Of a stretch of 64,000 nt of DNA, positions 38,399 to 47,114 are shown one piece after another (the first letter of the stretch is position 1; every line of letters begins with the position of its first letter). This DNA is from VXYL01 sp965208525. Lineage in GTDB: Bacteria; Pseudomonadota; Gammaproteobacteria; Pseudomonadales; Azotimanducaceae. Both the position numbers and the translations under genes were made by a program. The DNA lies in NCBI GenBank assembly GCA_965208525.1, contig OZ242340.1:1-64000 (forward strand), given 5' to 3'. Under the pieces are notes generated by a model. It did not search any database and was not told where the DNA came from. It worked only from the letters and a program-made list of their open reading frames with translations.

Positions 38399-39733
38399 TT
38401 AGCGCAGCGTCAGATATCCGTACCGGCCAGCTCGATACACGCGCAGGCGGGCGCGGCTGGCGTCGCGCAGTTGCCTCGCGAGTTCGGCGATGTCCACGAT
38501 GCCGTGGTTGTTTACGCCGATGATGATGTCGCCTTCACGCAGCCCTTGGCCGGCGGCGCGGGTGTCGGCGGCGAGGCCGCTCACCACCACGCCGACGCTG
38601 CTGGCGGGGTCGCCGTCTTCTCGGAAGTTCATCAGCGTGGCGCCGGTGAGGCGGGTGTCGATGCGGTCTCCGGCGACGGAACGGTTGTCGTCTATGACGA
38701 GCGCGAGGTCCAGCCGCTCCCCGTCGCGCACCACCTCCACCGCCAGGCGGTCGCCGACCATCGCCAAGGCCGACTCGCTGGTGTAGTCGGCGATGCGCCG
38801 CACCACGCGGCCATCCACGGCGGTGACCACGTCTCCCGGCCGCAGCCCAGCATCTTCCGCGATGCTGCCGGGCGCAACTTCCACGACCACGACGCCTTGC
38901 GCGGACGACGCTCCAAGCGCCTCCGCCAATTGCGGGTCCAGCGCTTCCACCGCAATGCCGATGTCGCCGCGACGCACCTCGCCGTATTCGATGAGGTGCG
39001 CCATGATCGCTTCCACCAAGTTGGATGGAATGGCGAAGCCGATGCCGACGTTGCCGCCGCTCGGCGCGACGATGGCGGTGTTGATGCCCACCAAGGCGCC
39101 GTTCAAGTCCACCAGTGCGCCGCCGGAGTTGCCGGGATTGATGGAGGCATCCGTCTGGATGAAGTCCTCGTAGCCTTCAATGCCGAGGCCGCTGCGGCCC
39201 AGCGCACTGACGATGCCGGAGGTGACGGTTTGATCGAGGCCGAAGGGATTGCCGATCGCCACCACGAAATCGCCAACGCGCAGGGAGCGGCTGTCGGCGA
39301 AGTCGATCTCCACCAGTTCGTCGGCGGCGATGCGGAGCACGGCCAGATCCACCTGCGGATCCACGCCAACCAGTTCTGCCGCGAACTCTCTGCCGTCCGA
39401 CAGCGTCACCCGAATCTCGTCGGCGTCGTTGACGACATGGTGGTTCGTCACTACATGCCCCGCTGCGGCATCGACGATCACGCCGGAACCGGCGCTGCGC
39501 GTGCGCCGCTCCGGCACCTGGAAGAACTGTCGGAAGAACGGATCGTTCAAGAGGGGGTTGTTGCTGCGTGTGCGGGCATAGGTGGCGATGTTGACGACGC
39601 CGGGGGACGTGCGTTCCAGCATCGGCGCCAGCGTCGGCAGCGGCTGGCCATCCACTTCGGACGGCAAAGCCGCTTGCGCGAAGGTCGACGCCGCAAGGGC
39701 AACAACGACCAGGACAAGCGCCGTCGCGGTCAC
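38399..39733 (-). CDS. Do-type periplasmic serine protease (DegP/DegQ family)
   Basis: 444 residues from GTG 39733. The frame runs further upstream, but that part is hairpin-repeat DNA, and a signal peptide begins at this GTG (TALVLVVVALAASTFAQAA). S1C triad: H99 in VTNHHVV, D129 in DPQVDLAVL, S203 in INPGNSGGALV. Two PDZ domains (~245-335 and ~350-440) with GVVVVEVAPGSIAEDAGLRPGDVV. A full-length DegQ-type protease and chaperone for misfolded envelope proteins. The Q-linker/LA loop is short, more DegQ- or DegS-like than DegP. The second PDZ argues against DegS. Confidence 0.93.
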   Translation of the reverse strand: MTATALVLVVVALAASTFAQAALPSEVDGQPLPTLAPMLERTSPGVVNIATYARTRSNNPLLNDPFFRQFFQVPERRTRSAGSGVIVDAAAGHVVTNHHVVNDADEIRVTLSDGREFAAELVGVDPQVDLAVLRIAADELVEIDFADSRSLRVGDFVVAIGNPFGLDQTVTSGIVSALGRSGLGIEGYEDFIQTDASINPGNSGGALVDLNGALVGINTAIVAPSGGNVGIGFAIPSNLVEAIMAHLIEYGEVRRGDIGIAVEALDPQLAEALGASSAQGVVVVEVAPGSIAEDAGLRPGDVVTAVDGRVVRRIADYTSESALAMVGDRLAVEVVRDGERLDLALVIDDNRSVAGDRIDTRLTGATLMNFREDGDPASSVGVVVSGLAADTRAAGQGLREGDIIIGVNNHGIVDIAELARQLRDASRARLRVYRAGRYGYLTLR

Positions 39734-39740
39734 GAGGTTC

Positions 39741-39855
39741 CCGGAGGGAAAGCACCCGGCCTTCCCTGTGCGCCAAGCGGCGCACTGACATCGAGCTGCG
39801 CCGAAAAGGGAAGGCGCCTGACGGCGCTCTAGGGAAGGCAGAATGCCTTCCCTCC
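39741..39855. repeat. Composite hairpin element upstream of the Do-type protease
   Basis: Between the protease and MFS genes: GTGCGCC-AAGC-GGCGCAC (39768-39785), a GGCGCC-TGAC-GGCGC stem at ~39813-39827 and the GGGAAGGCA/TGCCTTCCC hairpin (39832-39852), identical over 21 bp to 33758-33778. The left end reaches to within 8 bp of the protease start, so the element may shape its mRNA leader. Confidence 0.6.
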
Positions 39856-39933
39856 GAAGGCCAACCCCTTGCTCACATACGAGCACAACATCACGCATTT
39901 CGCGGGTCCTGCATTCTCCTGTCAACAGATGCA

Positions 39934-41142
39934 TCAGCGACGGGATTCGTCGCGTAGCGCCGACGCAGGCGGCAGCCGCCCTCCGGTCAAGAAGACGAAG
40001 AATGCCACGCCGCTCGTCAATGCAGCGGCGAGAAACGCCACCCGGTAGTCGAACGCATCGTGTAGCAAGCCCATCGCCAGCGGCCCGCCCGCCACGCCAA
40101 GTGTCGTCGCCGCGTGGGCCACCGCATACAAGCGCGGGTAGCGCCCCACCCCAAACGCCTGCACGACGATGAGCGGTTGCAGCATCAAGAGGTTGCCCAC
40201 GGTGAGGCCGAACACCGCTGCCCCCGCCAATGCCGTCACCTCGGAGTCTGCATAGGCGATGGCGGCCATGCCGAGAGATTGGCCCGCCACGTTGAGCAGG
40301 GTGAATGCAAGGATAGGAAAGGTCGTCACCACCACGCCGCCCAGCAATCGCCCGACGATGCTCACCCCGGCCATCACGGAAACCGCGAGCGACGCCACCA
40401 CATGATCGGTCATGCGCTGCACATGGTTGAAGAGGTGCGCCACGGCACCCACCTGGGTGCCGAGGATGAGCACATAGGCTGCGGTAGTGGCGAGGAAGAA
40501 GCGGGAGCCGAGGGCAGAGCGGATAGGCTCGCTAACTGGAGGCGGCGCTGAAGCCCGAGCCTCGTCGGGCCACGAACGCACGAGCCACAAGGCAATCGGC
40601 ACGATCACCACGAACTGGAATGCCCCGAACCAGGGCATCGCCGCCTCGATGCCAAGGTGGTGGATGACGCTTGCGCACGCCGGCGTCAGCACGATACCGC
40701 CCGTGGAAAGCCCGGTGCTCGCCACCGAAAGCGCCACGGATCGGTTCGCGCCTGGAAACCACCGCGTTACCAGCGTCGTTCCTGGGATGAGCGATATGCC
40801 GCTGTTGCCGACGCCGAAAAGGGCGTAGAGCAGCCAAACGTGCCAGATCTCCTGTGCCGCGCCCACCGTCGCTAGAGAAGCGCCGGCAATGGCCGATCCG
40901 GCGACCATCACCCAGCGAACATCTACCCGCTCCATGAGCCGCGCCACGACCATGCCGGAGACGCCGCTCACCACGAACATCAACGCGATGGCGCCGGAGA
41001 GCTCCCCGACGGCGAAGGAACGCTCGTCCGCCAGCGCGTTCATGTACACGGAGAGGTTGTAGAAGCCGAAGCCCGAGGAGACCATCAGCACGAGGAACAC
41101 CCCCGCCACCACCCACCACGGCGACCGTTCGCTCAAGCGCAT
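39934..41142 (-). CDS. MFS transporter
   Basis: 402 residues from ATG 41142. The frame stays open upstream through the 108-bp tandem repeats, but that part has repeat composition and no homology. Twelve hydrophobic helices in two halves, with the loop 2-3 motif in MVVARLMERVDVRW and a second-half start near SRFFLATTAAYVLILG. Looks like the monocarboxylate/oxalate-formate type (MFS_1, including GFYNLSVYMNAL and GNSGISLIPGTTLVTRWF). Inner membrane; substrate not deducible. Confidence 0.85.
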   Translation of the reverse strand: MRLSERSPWWVVAGVFLVLMVSSGFGFYNLSVYMNALADERSFAVGELSGAIALMFVVSGVSGMVVARLMERVDVRWVMVAGSAIAGASLATVGAAQEIWHVWLLYALFGVGNSGISLIPGTTLVTRWFPGANRSVALSVASTGLSTGGIVLTPACASVIHHLGIEAAMPWFGAFQFVVIVPIALWLVRSWPDEARASAPPPVSEPIRSALGSRFFLATTAAYVLILGTQVGAVAHLFNHVQRMTDHVVASLAVSVMAGVSIVGRLLGGVVVTTFPILAFTLLNVAGQSLGMAAIAYADSEVTALAGAAVFGLTVGNLLMLQPLIVVQAFGVGRYPRLYAVAHAATTLGVAGGPLAMGLLHDAFDYRVAFLAAALTSGVAFFVFLTGGRLPPASALRDESRR

Positions 41143-41179
41143 GTCTCGCCAGTCCAACAGGGCTGCAAGAGCAATGCAC

Positions 41180-41935
41180 AGCGACGCATGTGCCGTGTTG
41201 AGCCGGATGGGGCGGCCGGATGCCGCGGTCCCCGGGGTGGATCGAAGTGAGATTCCAGCACGCTGCCGCCAGTCGCGAGGCGACGCATGCGCTGGGCCTG
41301 CCGCGTTGAGCGCGCCGGGGCGGCCGGATGGCGCGGTCCGCAAGGTGGATCGAAGTGAGGTTTCGGCACGCTGCCGCCAGCGGCGAGGCGACGCATGCGC
41401 TGGGCCTGCCGCGTTGAGCGCGCCGGGGCGGCCGGATGGCGCGGTCCGCAAGTTGGATCGAAGTGAGGTTTCGGCACGCTGCCGCCAGCCGCGAGGCGAC
41501 CCATGCGCTGGGCCTGCCGCGTTGAGCGCGCCGGGGCGGCCGGATGGCGCGGTCCGCAAGTTGGATCGAAGTGAGGTTTGAGCACGCTGCCGCCAGCGGC
41601 GAGGCGACGCATGCGCTGGGCCTGCCGCGTTGAGCGCGCCGGGGCGGCCGGATGGCAGGGTCCGCAAGTTGGATCGAAGTGAGGTTTCGGCACGCTGCCG
41701 CCAGCGGCGAGGCGACGCATGCGCTGGGCCTGCTGCGTTGAGCGCGCCGGGGCGGCCGGATGGCGCGGTCCGCAAGTTGGATCGAAGTGAGGTTTCGGCA
41801 CGCTGCCGCCAGCCGCGAGGCGACCCATGCGCTGGGCCTGCCGCGTTGAGCGCGCCGGGGCGGCCGGATGGCGCGGTCCGCAAGTTGGATCGAAGTGAGG
41901 TTTCAGCACGCTGCCGCCAGCCGCGAGGCGAATAA
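41180..41935. repeat. Seven tandem copies of a 108-bp repeat
   Basis: The landmark GGATCGAAGTGAG recurs with spacing of exactly 108 bp: ATCGAAG starts at 41241, 41349, 41457, 41565, 41673, 41781 and 41889. Units are nearly identical except the first, which is more diverged. Because 108 is divisible by 3, all frames stay open on both strands, giving 36-residue repeats that look protein-like but are likely non-coding. The array lies between tRNA-Gly and the MFS gene. Confidence 0.9.
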
Positions 41936-41939
41936 AGAA

Positions 41940-42013
41940 TGGAGCGGGCGATGGGAGTCGAACCCACGTCACCAGCTTGGGAAGCTGGGGTAATGCCGTT
42001 ATACGACGCCCGC
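41940..42013 (-). tRNA. tRNA-Gly (anticodon CCC)
   Basis: Cloverleaf on the minus strand. Acceptor GCGGGCG/CGCCCGC with discriminator T and encoded CCA (41940-41942). Anticodon stem CCAGC/GCTGG with loop TTCCCAA (anticodon CCC). T-arm GTGGG-TTCGACT-CCCAT. The 3' end lies 4 bp from the 108-bp repeat array. Confidence 0.93.
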
Positions 42014-42282
42014 GTGCCGCGAAGGTTACCCGAAAACGGCCGGGGTTCCGGCTCGCATGGAACAAACTATGCAACACGTTGGGTAACCAAGAATGTGCCT
42101 CGAGGCCGAGCTAACACCAACGTGCCACCCGGATGGCGCCGTGTGAAGTGCCTCGAAGAGAGGGCCCATCACGCCTCCCGCCGAAGGCGAAGAAACAAAG
42201 GGGCCGAAGATGCAACCAGCCCTCCCTCCGCGAGACGGGCCTGTCGGCAGTACTGCCCGTGGTTCCCTGAAGGTCAGGGGTC
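42014..42282. repeat. Intergenic region with a ~110-bp dispersed repeat (copy A)
   Basis: From 42130 to 42239 the sequence (CGGATGGCGCCGTG..., CTCGAAG, GGGCCCATCACGC, CCCGCCGAAGGCGAAG, TGCAACCAGCCC, CCGCGAGACGG) matches 51271-51383 with scattered differences. Its first ~15 bp also open the 108-bp tandem unit. No gene is evident. Confidence 0.6.
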
Positions 42283-43659
42283 CTAACCGCTCGCTCCCCG
42301 CACGCGGAAGGCCCACAGTACAACCCCCATCGCCCCCCAGGCGACCACCATTCCCCACTCCTGGGGCCAAGCCAGCGAAGATGGACTGAACGGCATGTAG
42401 AGGCAGAGCAAAAGCACCCCAAGGACAATCGCGGTATAGCCCACAAACGTGCCATGGCGCACCCGATACGGTCTTTCCATGTCCGGCGCGTTGCGGCGAA
42501 GCGCCAGAAACGCCACCGGCACGAACAGCCACGCCACCACCACCGCGAAGCTGCCGGCGTTCACCAGCCACACCAGAATCGTGCGTCCGAACAGCGGCGA
42601 GATGCACGAGGCGACGCCGAGGGCGAGAATGCCGACCCAAGGCGTGTTGTAGCGTGGATGCAGTCGGGCGAACGCCGCTGGCAAGGCACCCGACTGCGCC
42701 AGCGCGAACATCAGCCTGCTGCCGCCGATGATGAACGCGTTCCAGCTCGTCAGGATGCCGCCGACGCCGCCGATGATGAGGGCGGCGCCGGCCCATTCGC
42801 TGCTCCAAAGCTGGCTTGCCGCTTCCGCCGTCGCCATCGTTCCCCCCAAGGCTTGCCGCGGCAGCGCCGCACCTACGGCAAAGGAAATCGCGCCATACCA
42901 AAGCACTGCCATCGCCAGAGACAGCACCAGCAGCACGCCGATGCGGCGGCGCGGCACGGCGATTTCCTCCGCCGATTGCGGCAGCACGTCGAAGCCCACC
43001 ATCAGGCTCGGCACCATGATGAGCACCGTCAGGATGCCCACTGCAGGCATGGCGATGAGCGGCTTTGCGGTGTCGATGCTGCCGAAGGCGCCAGCCCCCA
43101 CGAACAGCAAGAGGCCACTCAGGAAGATGGCTGCCGTGACCACGGTCTGCACGAACGCGGCGGCGCGGATGCCGATGTAGTTGATCCACGTCATCAGCAC
43201 GGCGCCACCCACACCGACCGCCACGAAGCCCACGTCCACCGGCGCCCCGAACACCTCCCACAGCGCGCCGAAGCGGATGCCTGGCAGGAGGTACTCCACT
43301 GCCGTCGGCAATGCCACGGACTCGAACACGCACACCGTCGCGTAGGCCATGAGCAGCGCCCACGTGCAGGCGAACGACCAGTGGGGCCCCAACGCAACCT
43401 TGGTGTATACATGCTCGCCACCGGCCTGGGGCATGGCGGCGGCGAGTTCGGCATAGGTGAGGCCAATGAAGCCGATGACGACACCGCCGGCGGCGAAGGC
43501 GATCACCGTGCCGAGGCTGCCGGCATTCTCCACCCACACCCCGGTGAGCAGCACCCAGCTCCAGCCGATCATGGCCCCGAACGAGAGCGCGAGCACCTCG
43601 CGCCCCTTCAACACGCGCTCGAAACGCCCCTCTCGCCCGCCGCCTTGCCCCGCATCCAT
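42283..43659 (-). CDS. APC-superfamily amino acid permease
   Basis: 458 residues, ATG start. Twelve TM helices over the full length. The APC signature is in TM1 (LALSFGAMIGWSWVLLTGVWVENAG), then TYAELAAAMPQAGGEHVYTKVALG, with a conserved GFDVLPQSAEEI (as FDAI-EE) in TM6 and SWNAFIIGGSRLMFALAQSGALP before TM9. Inner-membrane uptake or exchange of an amino acid or amine. Substrate unknown. Divergent from a small conserved-looking gene 29 nt away. The ribosome-binding site is not strong. Confidence 0.88.
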   Translation of the reverse strand: MDAGQGGGREGRFERVLKGREVLALSFGAMIGWSWVLLTGVWVENAGSLGTVIAFAAGGVVIGFIGLTYAELAAAMPQAGGEHVYTKVALGPHWSFACTWALLMAYATVCVFESVALPTAVEYLLPGIRFGALWEVFGAPVDVGFVAVGVGGAVLMTWINYIGIRAAAFVQTVVTAAIFLSGLLLFVGAGAFGSIDTAKPLIAMPAVGILTVLIMVPSLMVGFDVLPQSAEEIAVPRRRIGVLLVLSLAMAVLWYGAISFAVGAALPRQALGGTMATAEAASQLWSSEWAGAALIIGGVGGILTSWNAFIIGGSRLMFALAQSGALPAAFARLHPRYNTPWVGILALGVASCISPLFGRTILVWLVNAGSFAVVVAWLFVPVAFLALRRNAPDMERPYRVRHGTFVGYTAIVLGVLLLCLYMPFSPSSLAWPQEWGMVVAWGAMGVVLWAFRVRGASG

Positions 43660-43688
43660 GTGGTTTGTCTAAAATCCGCCGCCAATCG

Positions 43689-43991
43689 ATGGGTCGATTG
43701 TCAGGGAAGGACTTGCCAAACCACAACCAGCCGCGCCGCTATCGCATCCCGCATTGGCACAGGGCCGTGGAAGTCGTCATCGCCGAAGACGACGCCTTGG
43801 AGCTCTACCTCGATGGTTGCCTGCGCAAGCGCCGGGAACCTGGACCGCCCGATCCCCTCTACGTCTGGACCAATGTGGAGCTGGACTGGGAAGAGCACCA
43901 CTACATAGAAGCCCGCTATTTCAGCAGTGCCGGCGAGCTCAATGTGACGGTGAACGGCGAGCCCCTGTTCGAGGCGAATGTGGGCGAGTAG
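43689..43991 (+). CDS. Small hypothetical beta-rich protein
   Basis: 100 residues from ATG 43689 (an in-frame TTG at 43665 is possible). The composition is protein-like, with alternating hydrophobic residues (AVEVVIAEDDALELYLDG, YVWTNVELDWEEHHYIEARYF, GELNVTVNGEPLF) suggesting a small beta-sandwich or barrel. Cys is limited to one residue, and there is no signal peptide. I do not recognise a family. Divergent from the APC permease, whose start is 29 nt away. Confidence 0.6.
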   Translation: MGRLSGKDLPNHNQPRRYRIPHWHRAVEVVIAEDDALELYLDGCLRKRREPGPPDPLYVWTNVELDWEEHHYIEARYFSSAGELNVTVNGEPLFEANVGE

Positions 43992-44073
43992 GCGGTTTGT
44001 GGGCACGGCCTGCTGCCCGCTCGAAGGGGGAAGTGCCTAGTCGCCAACCCGGTAGGGGTTCATGCGGCGCGGG

Positions 44074-44940
44074 CTACTCGAACGGCCGCTCCCCCTCGCA
44101 CATCACCCGGTGCAGCCGCCGCGGCTGGTCGCCGTGGTCATACACAGCCGCGTGCATGGAACACCGGTTGTCCCACATCACGAAGTCGCCAGGATGCCAC
44201 CGGTGCCGGTACATCGCGTGGTCGCGCATCGAGTGGCGATAGAGGAAGTCGATCAGGTTGCGCCCCTCCGCCTCCGTCATTCCCTCTGCCGCCACGCAAC
44301 GCGCCGCAAAGGTCACATAAAGCGCCTTGCGGCCGGTCACGGGGTGGGTGCGCACCGCTGGATGCCACACCGGGTCCGGCACTTCCTCCGGTCGATCCGT
44401 GCCGCTCACGACGTGCTTGAAGCGCATTCCCACGAGCCACTTCTTCATCACCTCGGAGAGGCTGTCATAGGCCATGTATTGATTGCAGAACATGGTGTCG
44501 CCGCCATGCTTGGGCACGTCCACCGCATACAGCGTCGAGAACGAAGGCGGCCGCTCCACGAAGCAGGTGTCGGTGTGGAAGCCGCCGGAAACCGGATTGT
44601 CGGCGTCGCCCCGGTCTGCCACCACATGCACGTAGTCCACGCCCGAACGCATATCCACCCCGGGGGTTTTGGTGATGGTGCCGAAGCGGCTGACGAACGC
44701 GAGCTGCTCCTCGGGCGTCAACGACTGGCCCGGAAACGCCCCGACGCAGTAGTCGCCAACGAGCCGCCGCACCGTCTCGACATCATCGTCAGACATGTCC
44801 TGCAGCCGCACGCCCGTGATCTCAACGCCGGTGTAGCCCGTCATCAGCTCGGCCTTGAGCGCCGACCCTTCACCCACAAGCGGCTCCGCGCCGCCCGCTT
44901 CGCCTTCTAGTTGCGCCTCCACAGCCACGTCAAGACTCAT
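44074..44940 (-). CDS. TauD/TfdA-family Fe(II)/2-oxoglutarate dioxygenase
   Basis: 288 residues from ATG 44940 with GGAG 8 nt upstream. Iron ligands H122-x-D124 in FHTDTCF and the distal His in NRCSMHAAVYDHG, with the 2OG-binding Arg in RRLHRVM. Starts with LMTGYTGVEITGVRL and PGQSLTPEEQLAF, as in taurine and 2,4-D dioxygenases. It hydroxylates small acids such as taurine, sulfonates or aryloxyalkanoates, with the exact substrate open. No sulfonate transporter is nearby. Cytoplasmic. Confidence 0.9.
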   Translation of the reverse strand: MSLDVAVEAQLEGEAGGAEPLVGEGSALKAELMTGYTGVEITGVRLQDMSDDDVETVRRLVGDYCVGAFPGQSLTPEEQLAFVSRFGTITKTPGVDMRSGVDYVHVVADRGDADNPVSGGFHTDTCFVERPPSFSTLYAVDVPKHGGDTMFCNQYMAYDSLSEVMKKWLVGMRFKHVVSGTDRPEEVPDPVWHPAVRTHPVTGRKALYVTFAARCVAAEGMTEAEGRNLIDFLYRHSMRDHAMYRHRWHPGDFVMWDNRCSMHAAVYDHGDQPRRLHRVMCEGERPFE

Positions 44941-45171
44941 TGCGAACGCTCCAAGGTAGTCACAACCCAAGTGCCCGATACTGCCACACCCAACACTCGC
45001 CAGCACCTTGTCGCGCCAAGGGGTGGTGCCTCACCGCGACCTTCCGGCTATAGCGGATGTGCGCGGACACCGGCGATCGTGTTCGACTGGGGCCGGCGCT
45101 GCACTCTGGAGGGAGGGACGGCCTCCCTCCAGAGTACGCCGACCAGGCGCGTTTGCCGAGTGAAGCGTTGG
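44941..45171. other. Intergenic region with a strong hairpin
   Basis: 231 bp between the LLM gene (stop 45172) and the TauD gene. The dyad at 45103-45135 has perfect 14-bp arms (ACTCTGGAGGGAGG / its complement) around GACGG. It lies 37 bp beyond the LLM stop, a suitable distance for a transcript end, but no T-run follows, so it may equally be another hairpin of the intergenic family. Confidence 0.5.
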
Positions 45172-46239
45172 TTACGCCTTGAGCGGTGCCAGCACGTCCT
45201 CGGTGAACCGCAGGGCTGCCTCCTGAGCTTCCGCGCCGGGAGCCGCGAAATTTGGGCCCATCACCGCGAACTTCTCGATGCCCAGTGCCACCAGCGCCGC
45301 CAGTCGATCCGCGCAGTAGCCACCCTCTCCGACGATGGCGTAGCCGTCGATGAACTCGTCCGTCAGCGCCGTCGTCTGTTGGCCGCCCTGGCGACCGTGG
45401 GCGTTCATGTCGTAGCGGTCGTGGATGTTGTGCAAGACATCGGCCTGCCTTTCGTCCGCCGGCCCAGACACCTCGCCGTACATCACCGAGAAGCGGGCGA
45501 ACAGCCCCGTGGTGGCGCGCCCAAGTTCGCGCCCCTTGGCTGCATCGGGATGACACACGACGTTGACATAGGCGCCGAATCCAACGGAGTTCGGGTCGCG
45601 CCCAGCCTTCTCGGCCGCCTCGCGTGCCGTGCTGATGCCCCACGCGATGCGCTTGGGGTCCGCACCCACGGCCAGCATCACGCGATCTGCGTGGCGGGCG
45701 GCGATGCCAATGGCACGGGGCCCCGTCACCGCCGCCTCAACCGGCACCTTGGGGCCGTCGCCCACCCAGCCAATGGCACTTCCTTCCGGTGCGTGGGCAA
45801 GGCCCAGACGCTCCGCCGGCGGTGCGGCCTCGTCCGGAATCTCCATTCGCTCGAAGCCGATCTGCTCGCCGCGCAGATACGCCTGCAGGTTCGCTAGGTA
45901 GCGCTCGAACCAGCCAAGCCTTGCCGGCGCCCGTCCCAAGTGCGCCAGCGCACTGTCGCCGCGACCGATGCCAAGCACCATCCGCCCCCTCGACAGCCGT
46001 TGCACGGAGAGAGCGGACGACGCCGTGACCGCCGCATGACGCGTGACCGGATTGGTCACAGACGTTTCTAGCCCCAGGCGCTCGGTGGCAGTCGCGGCCA
46101 GCGCCAGGCAAACATAAGGGTCGCCAGACAGATTCTGCGAATCCACCACCAGCATCCCGTCCCAACCCCGAGCCTCGGCTTCGCGCGCAAACGCGGCACT
46201 CCGCCCCGGTGCGGCGACCGTTGCAGTCCACAATTCCAT
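45172..46239 (-). CDS. LLM-class flavin-dependent oxidoreductase (2)
   Basis: 355 residues from ATG 46239, preceded by GGGGGAA. Luciferase-like barrel: WTATVAAPGRSAAFAREAEARGWDGMLVVDSQN, LGLETSVTNPVTRHAAVTASSALSVQRLSRGRMVLGIGRGDSALAHLG, RADRVMLAVGAD-like segment (ARHADRVMLAVGAD). This resembles F420-dependent 5,10-methylene-H4MPT-reductase-type members, so F420 is a candidate cofactor, but FMN is possible. Substrate unknown. Unrelated in detail to the LLM protein at 31.7 kb. Confidence 0.87.
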   Translation of the reverse strand: MELWTATVAAPGRSAAFAREAEARGWDGMLVVDSQNLSGDPYVCLALAATATERLGLETSVTNPVTRHAAVTASSALSVQRLSRGRMVLGIGRGDSALAHLGRAPARLGWFERYLANLQAYLRGEQIGFERMEIPDEAAPPAERLGLAHAPEGSAIGWVGDGPKVPVEAAVTGPRAIGIAARHADRVMLAVGADPKRIAWGISTAREAAEKAGRDPNSVGFGAYVNVVCHPDAAKGRELGRATTGLFARFSVMYGEVSGPADERQADVLHNIHDRYDMNAHGRQGGQQTTALTDEFIDGYAIVGEGGYCADRLAALVALGIEKFAVMGPNFAAPGAEAQEAALRFTEDVLAPLKA

Positions 46240-46258
46240 TGATTCCCCCAAACTGGTC

Positions 46259-46335
46259 TGGCGCCCCGAGAAGGATTCGAACCTTCGACCTGCCCCTTAG
46301 GAGGGGGCCGCGCTATCCAGCTGTGCCATCGGGGC
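46259..46335 (-). tRNA. tRNA-Arg (anticodon CCT)
   Basis: Minus-strand cloverleaf: acceptor GCCCCGA/TCGGGGC, discriminator G, encoded CCA at 46259-46261. Anticodon stem GCCCC/GGGGC with loop CTCCTAA (anticodon CCT, reading AGG). T-arm GAAGG-TTCGAAT-CCTTC. It lies 19 bp from the LLM gene start and divergent from the peroxiredoxin gene. Confidence 0.94.
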
Positions 46336-46443
46336 GTGGCGGCATTGTGCGCCACAGCACAGTCTCGCTCAACAAACGGAGCGTGCCAACGTACTAAAAT
46401 GGCCGGCACCGAAGACCCACGAGCCGTTTACTCGGAGGAAGCC

Positions 46444-47100
46444 ATGCTCAGCATCAACAGCGAAGTACCCAATTTCACGGCCCAAACCACCCAGGGCGAA
46501 ATCCAGTTCCATGACTGGATTGGCGAGGGCTGGGCCATCCTGTTCTCGCATCCGAAGGACTTCACGCCGGTCTGCACCACCGAACTCGGCTACATGGCGG
46601 GCCTTGCGGACGACTTTGCCGAACGCGGCTGCAAGATCATCGGCCTTTCCGTGGACCCGGTGGCGAGCCACAGCGAGTGGCTGAAGGACATCGAGGAGAC
46701 GCAGGGCAACGCCGTCACCTATCCGCTGATCGGCGACCCCGACCTCAGCATCGCCAAGTCGTTCAACATGCTCCCTGCCGATGCTGGCGAGTCCTCCGAA
46801 GGCCGTACGCCAGTGGACAACGCCACGGTGCGCTCGGTGTTCGTCATCGGTCCCGACAAGCGCATCAAGGCCATGCTCACCTATCCCATGAGCACGGGGC
46901 GCAACTTCGACGAGGTGCTGCGCCTGCTCGACAGTTGCCAGCTCACCGCATCGCACCAGGTGGCAACGCCGGTGAACTGGAAGCATGGGGATGACGTGAT
47001 CATCGTGCCGGCGGTTTCGGACGAGGAGGCGAAGGAGCGCTACCCAGACGGATGGCAGTCGCCGAAGCCTTACATCCGGATTGTTCCGCAGCCACAGTAG
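46444..47100 (+). CDS. 1-Cys peroxiredoxin (Prx6 class)
   Basis: 218 residues from ATG 46444 with GGAGGAA at 46435-46441; earlier in-frame starts have no ribosome-binding site and overlap tRNA-Arg. Peroxidatic C44 in HPKDFTPVCTTELG with the conserved P-x3-T-x2-C, Arg in STGRNFDEVLRLLDS, and the long Prx6 C-terminal domain with ATPVNWKHGDDVIIVP and KPYIRIVPQPQ. No typical resolving Cys. Detoxifies H2O2 and alkyl hydroperoxides in the cytoplasm with an outside thiol donor. Confidence 0.94.
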   Translation: MLSINSEVPNFTAQTTQGEIQFHDWIGEGWAILFSHPKDFTPVCTTELGYMAGLADDFAERGCKIIGLSVDPVASHSEWLKDIEETQGNAVTYPLIGDPDLSIAKSFNMLPADAGESSEGRTPVDNATVRSVFVIGPDKRIKAMLTYPMSTGRNFDEVLRLLDSCQLTASHQVATPVNWKHGDDVIIVPAVSDEEAKERYPDGWQSPKPYIRIVPQPQ

Positions 47101-47114
47101 CTGGGGGCGCGAGT

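Noticed and set aside
41180..41935. CRISPR array
   Set aside because: Units are 108 bp and contiguous, with no unique spacers between repeats.
41143..41967. Extension of the MFS protein through the tandem repeats
   Set aside because: The frame is open only because the 108-bp unit is a multiple of 3; no signal or homology; the ATG at 41142 begins a normal MFS protein.
42454..43908. Plus-strand frame of 484 codons opposite the APC permease
   Set aside because: Antisense; biased to His/Arg/Gln; the opposite strand has 12 TM helices of a known family.
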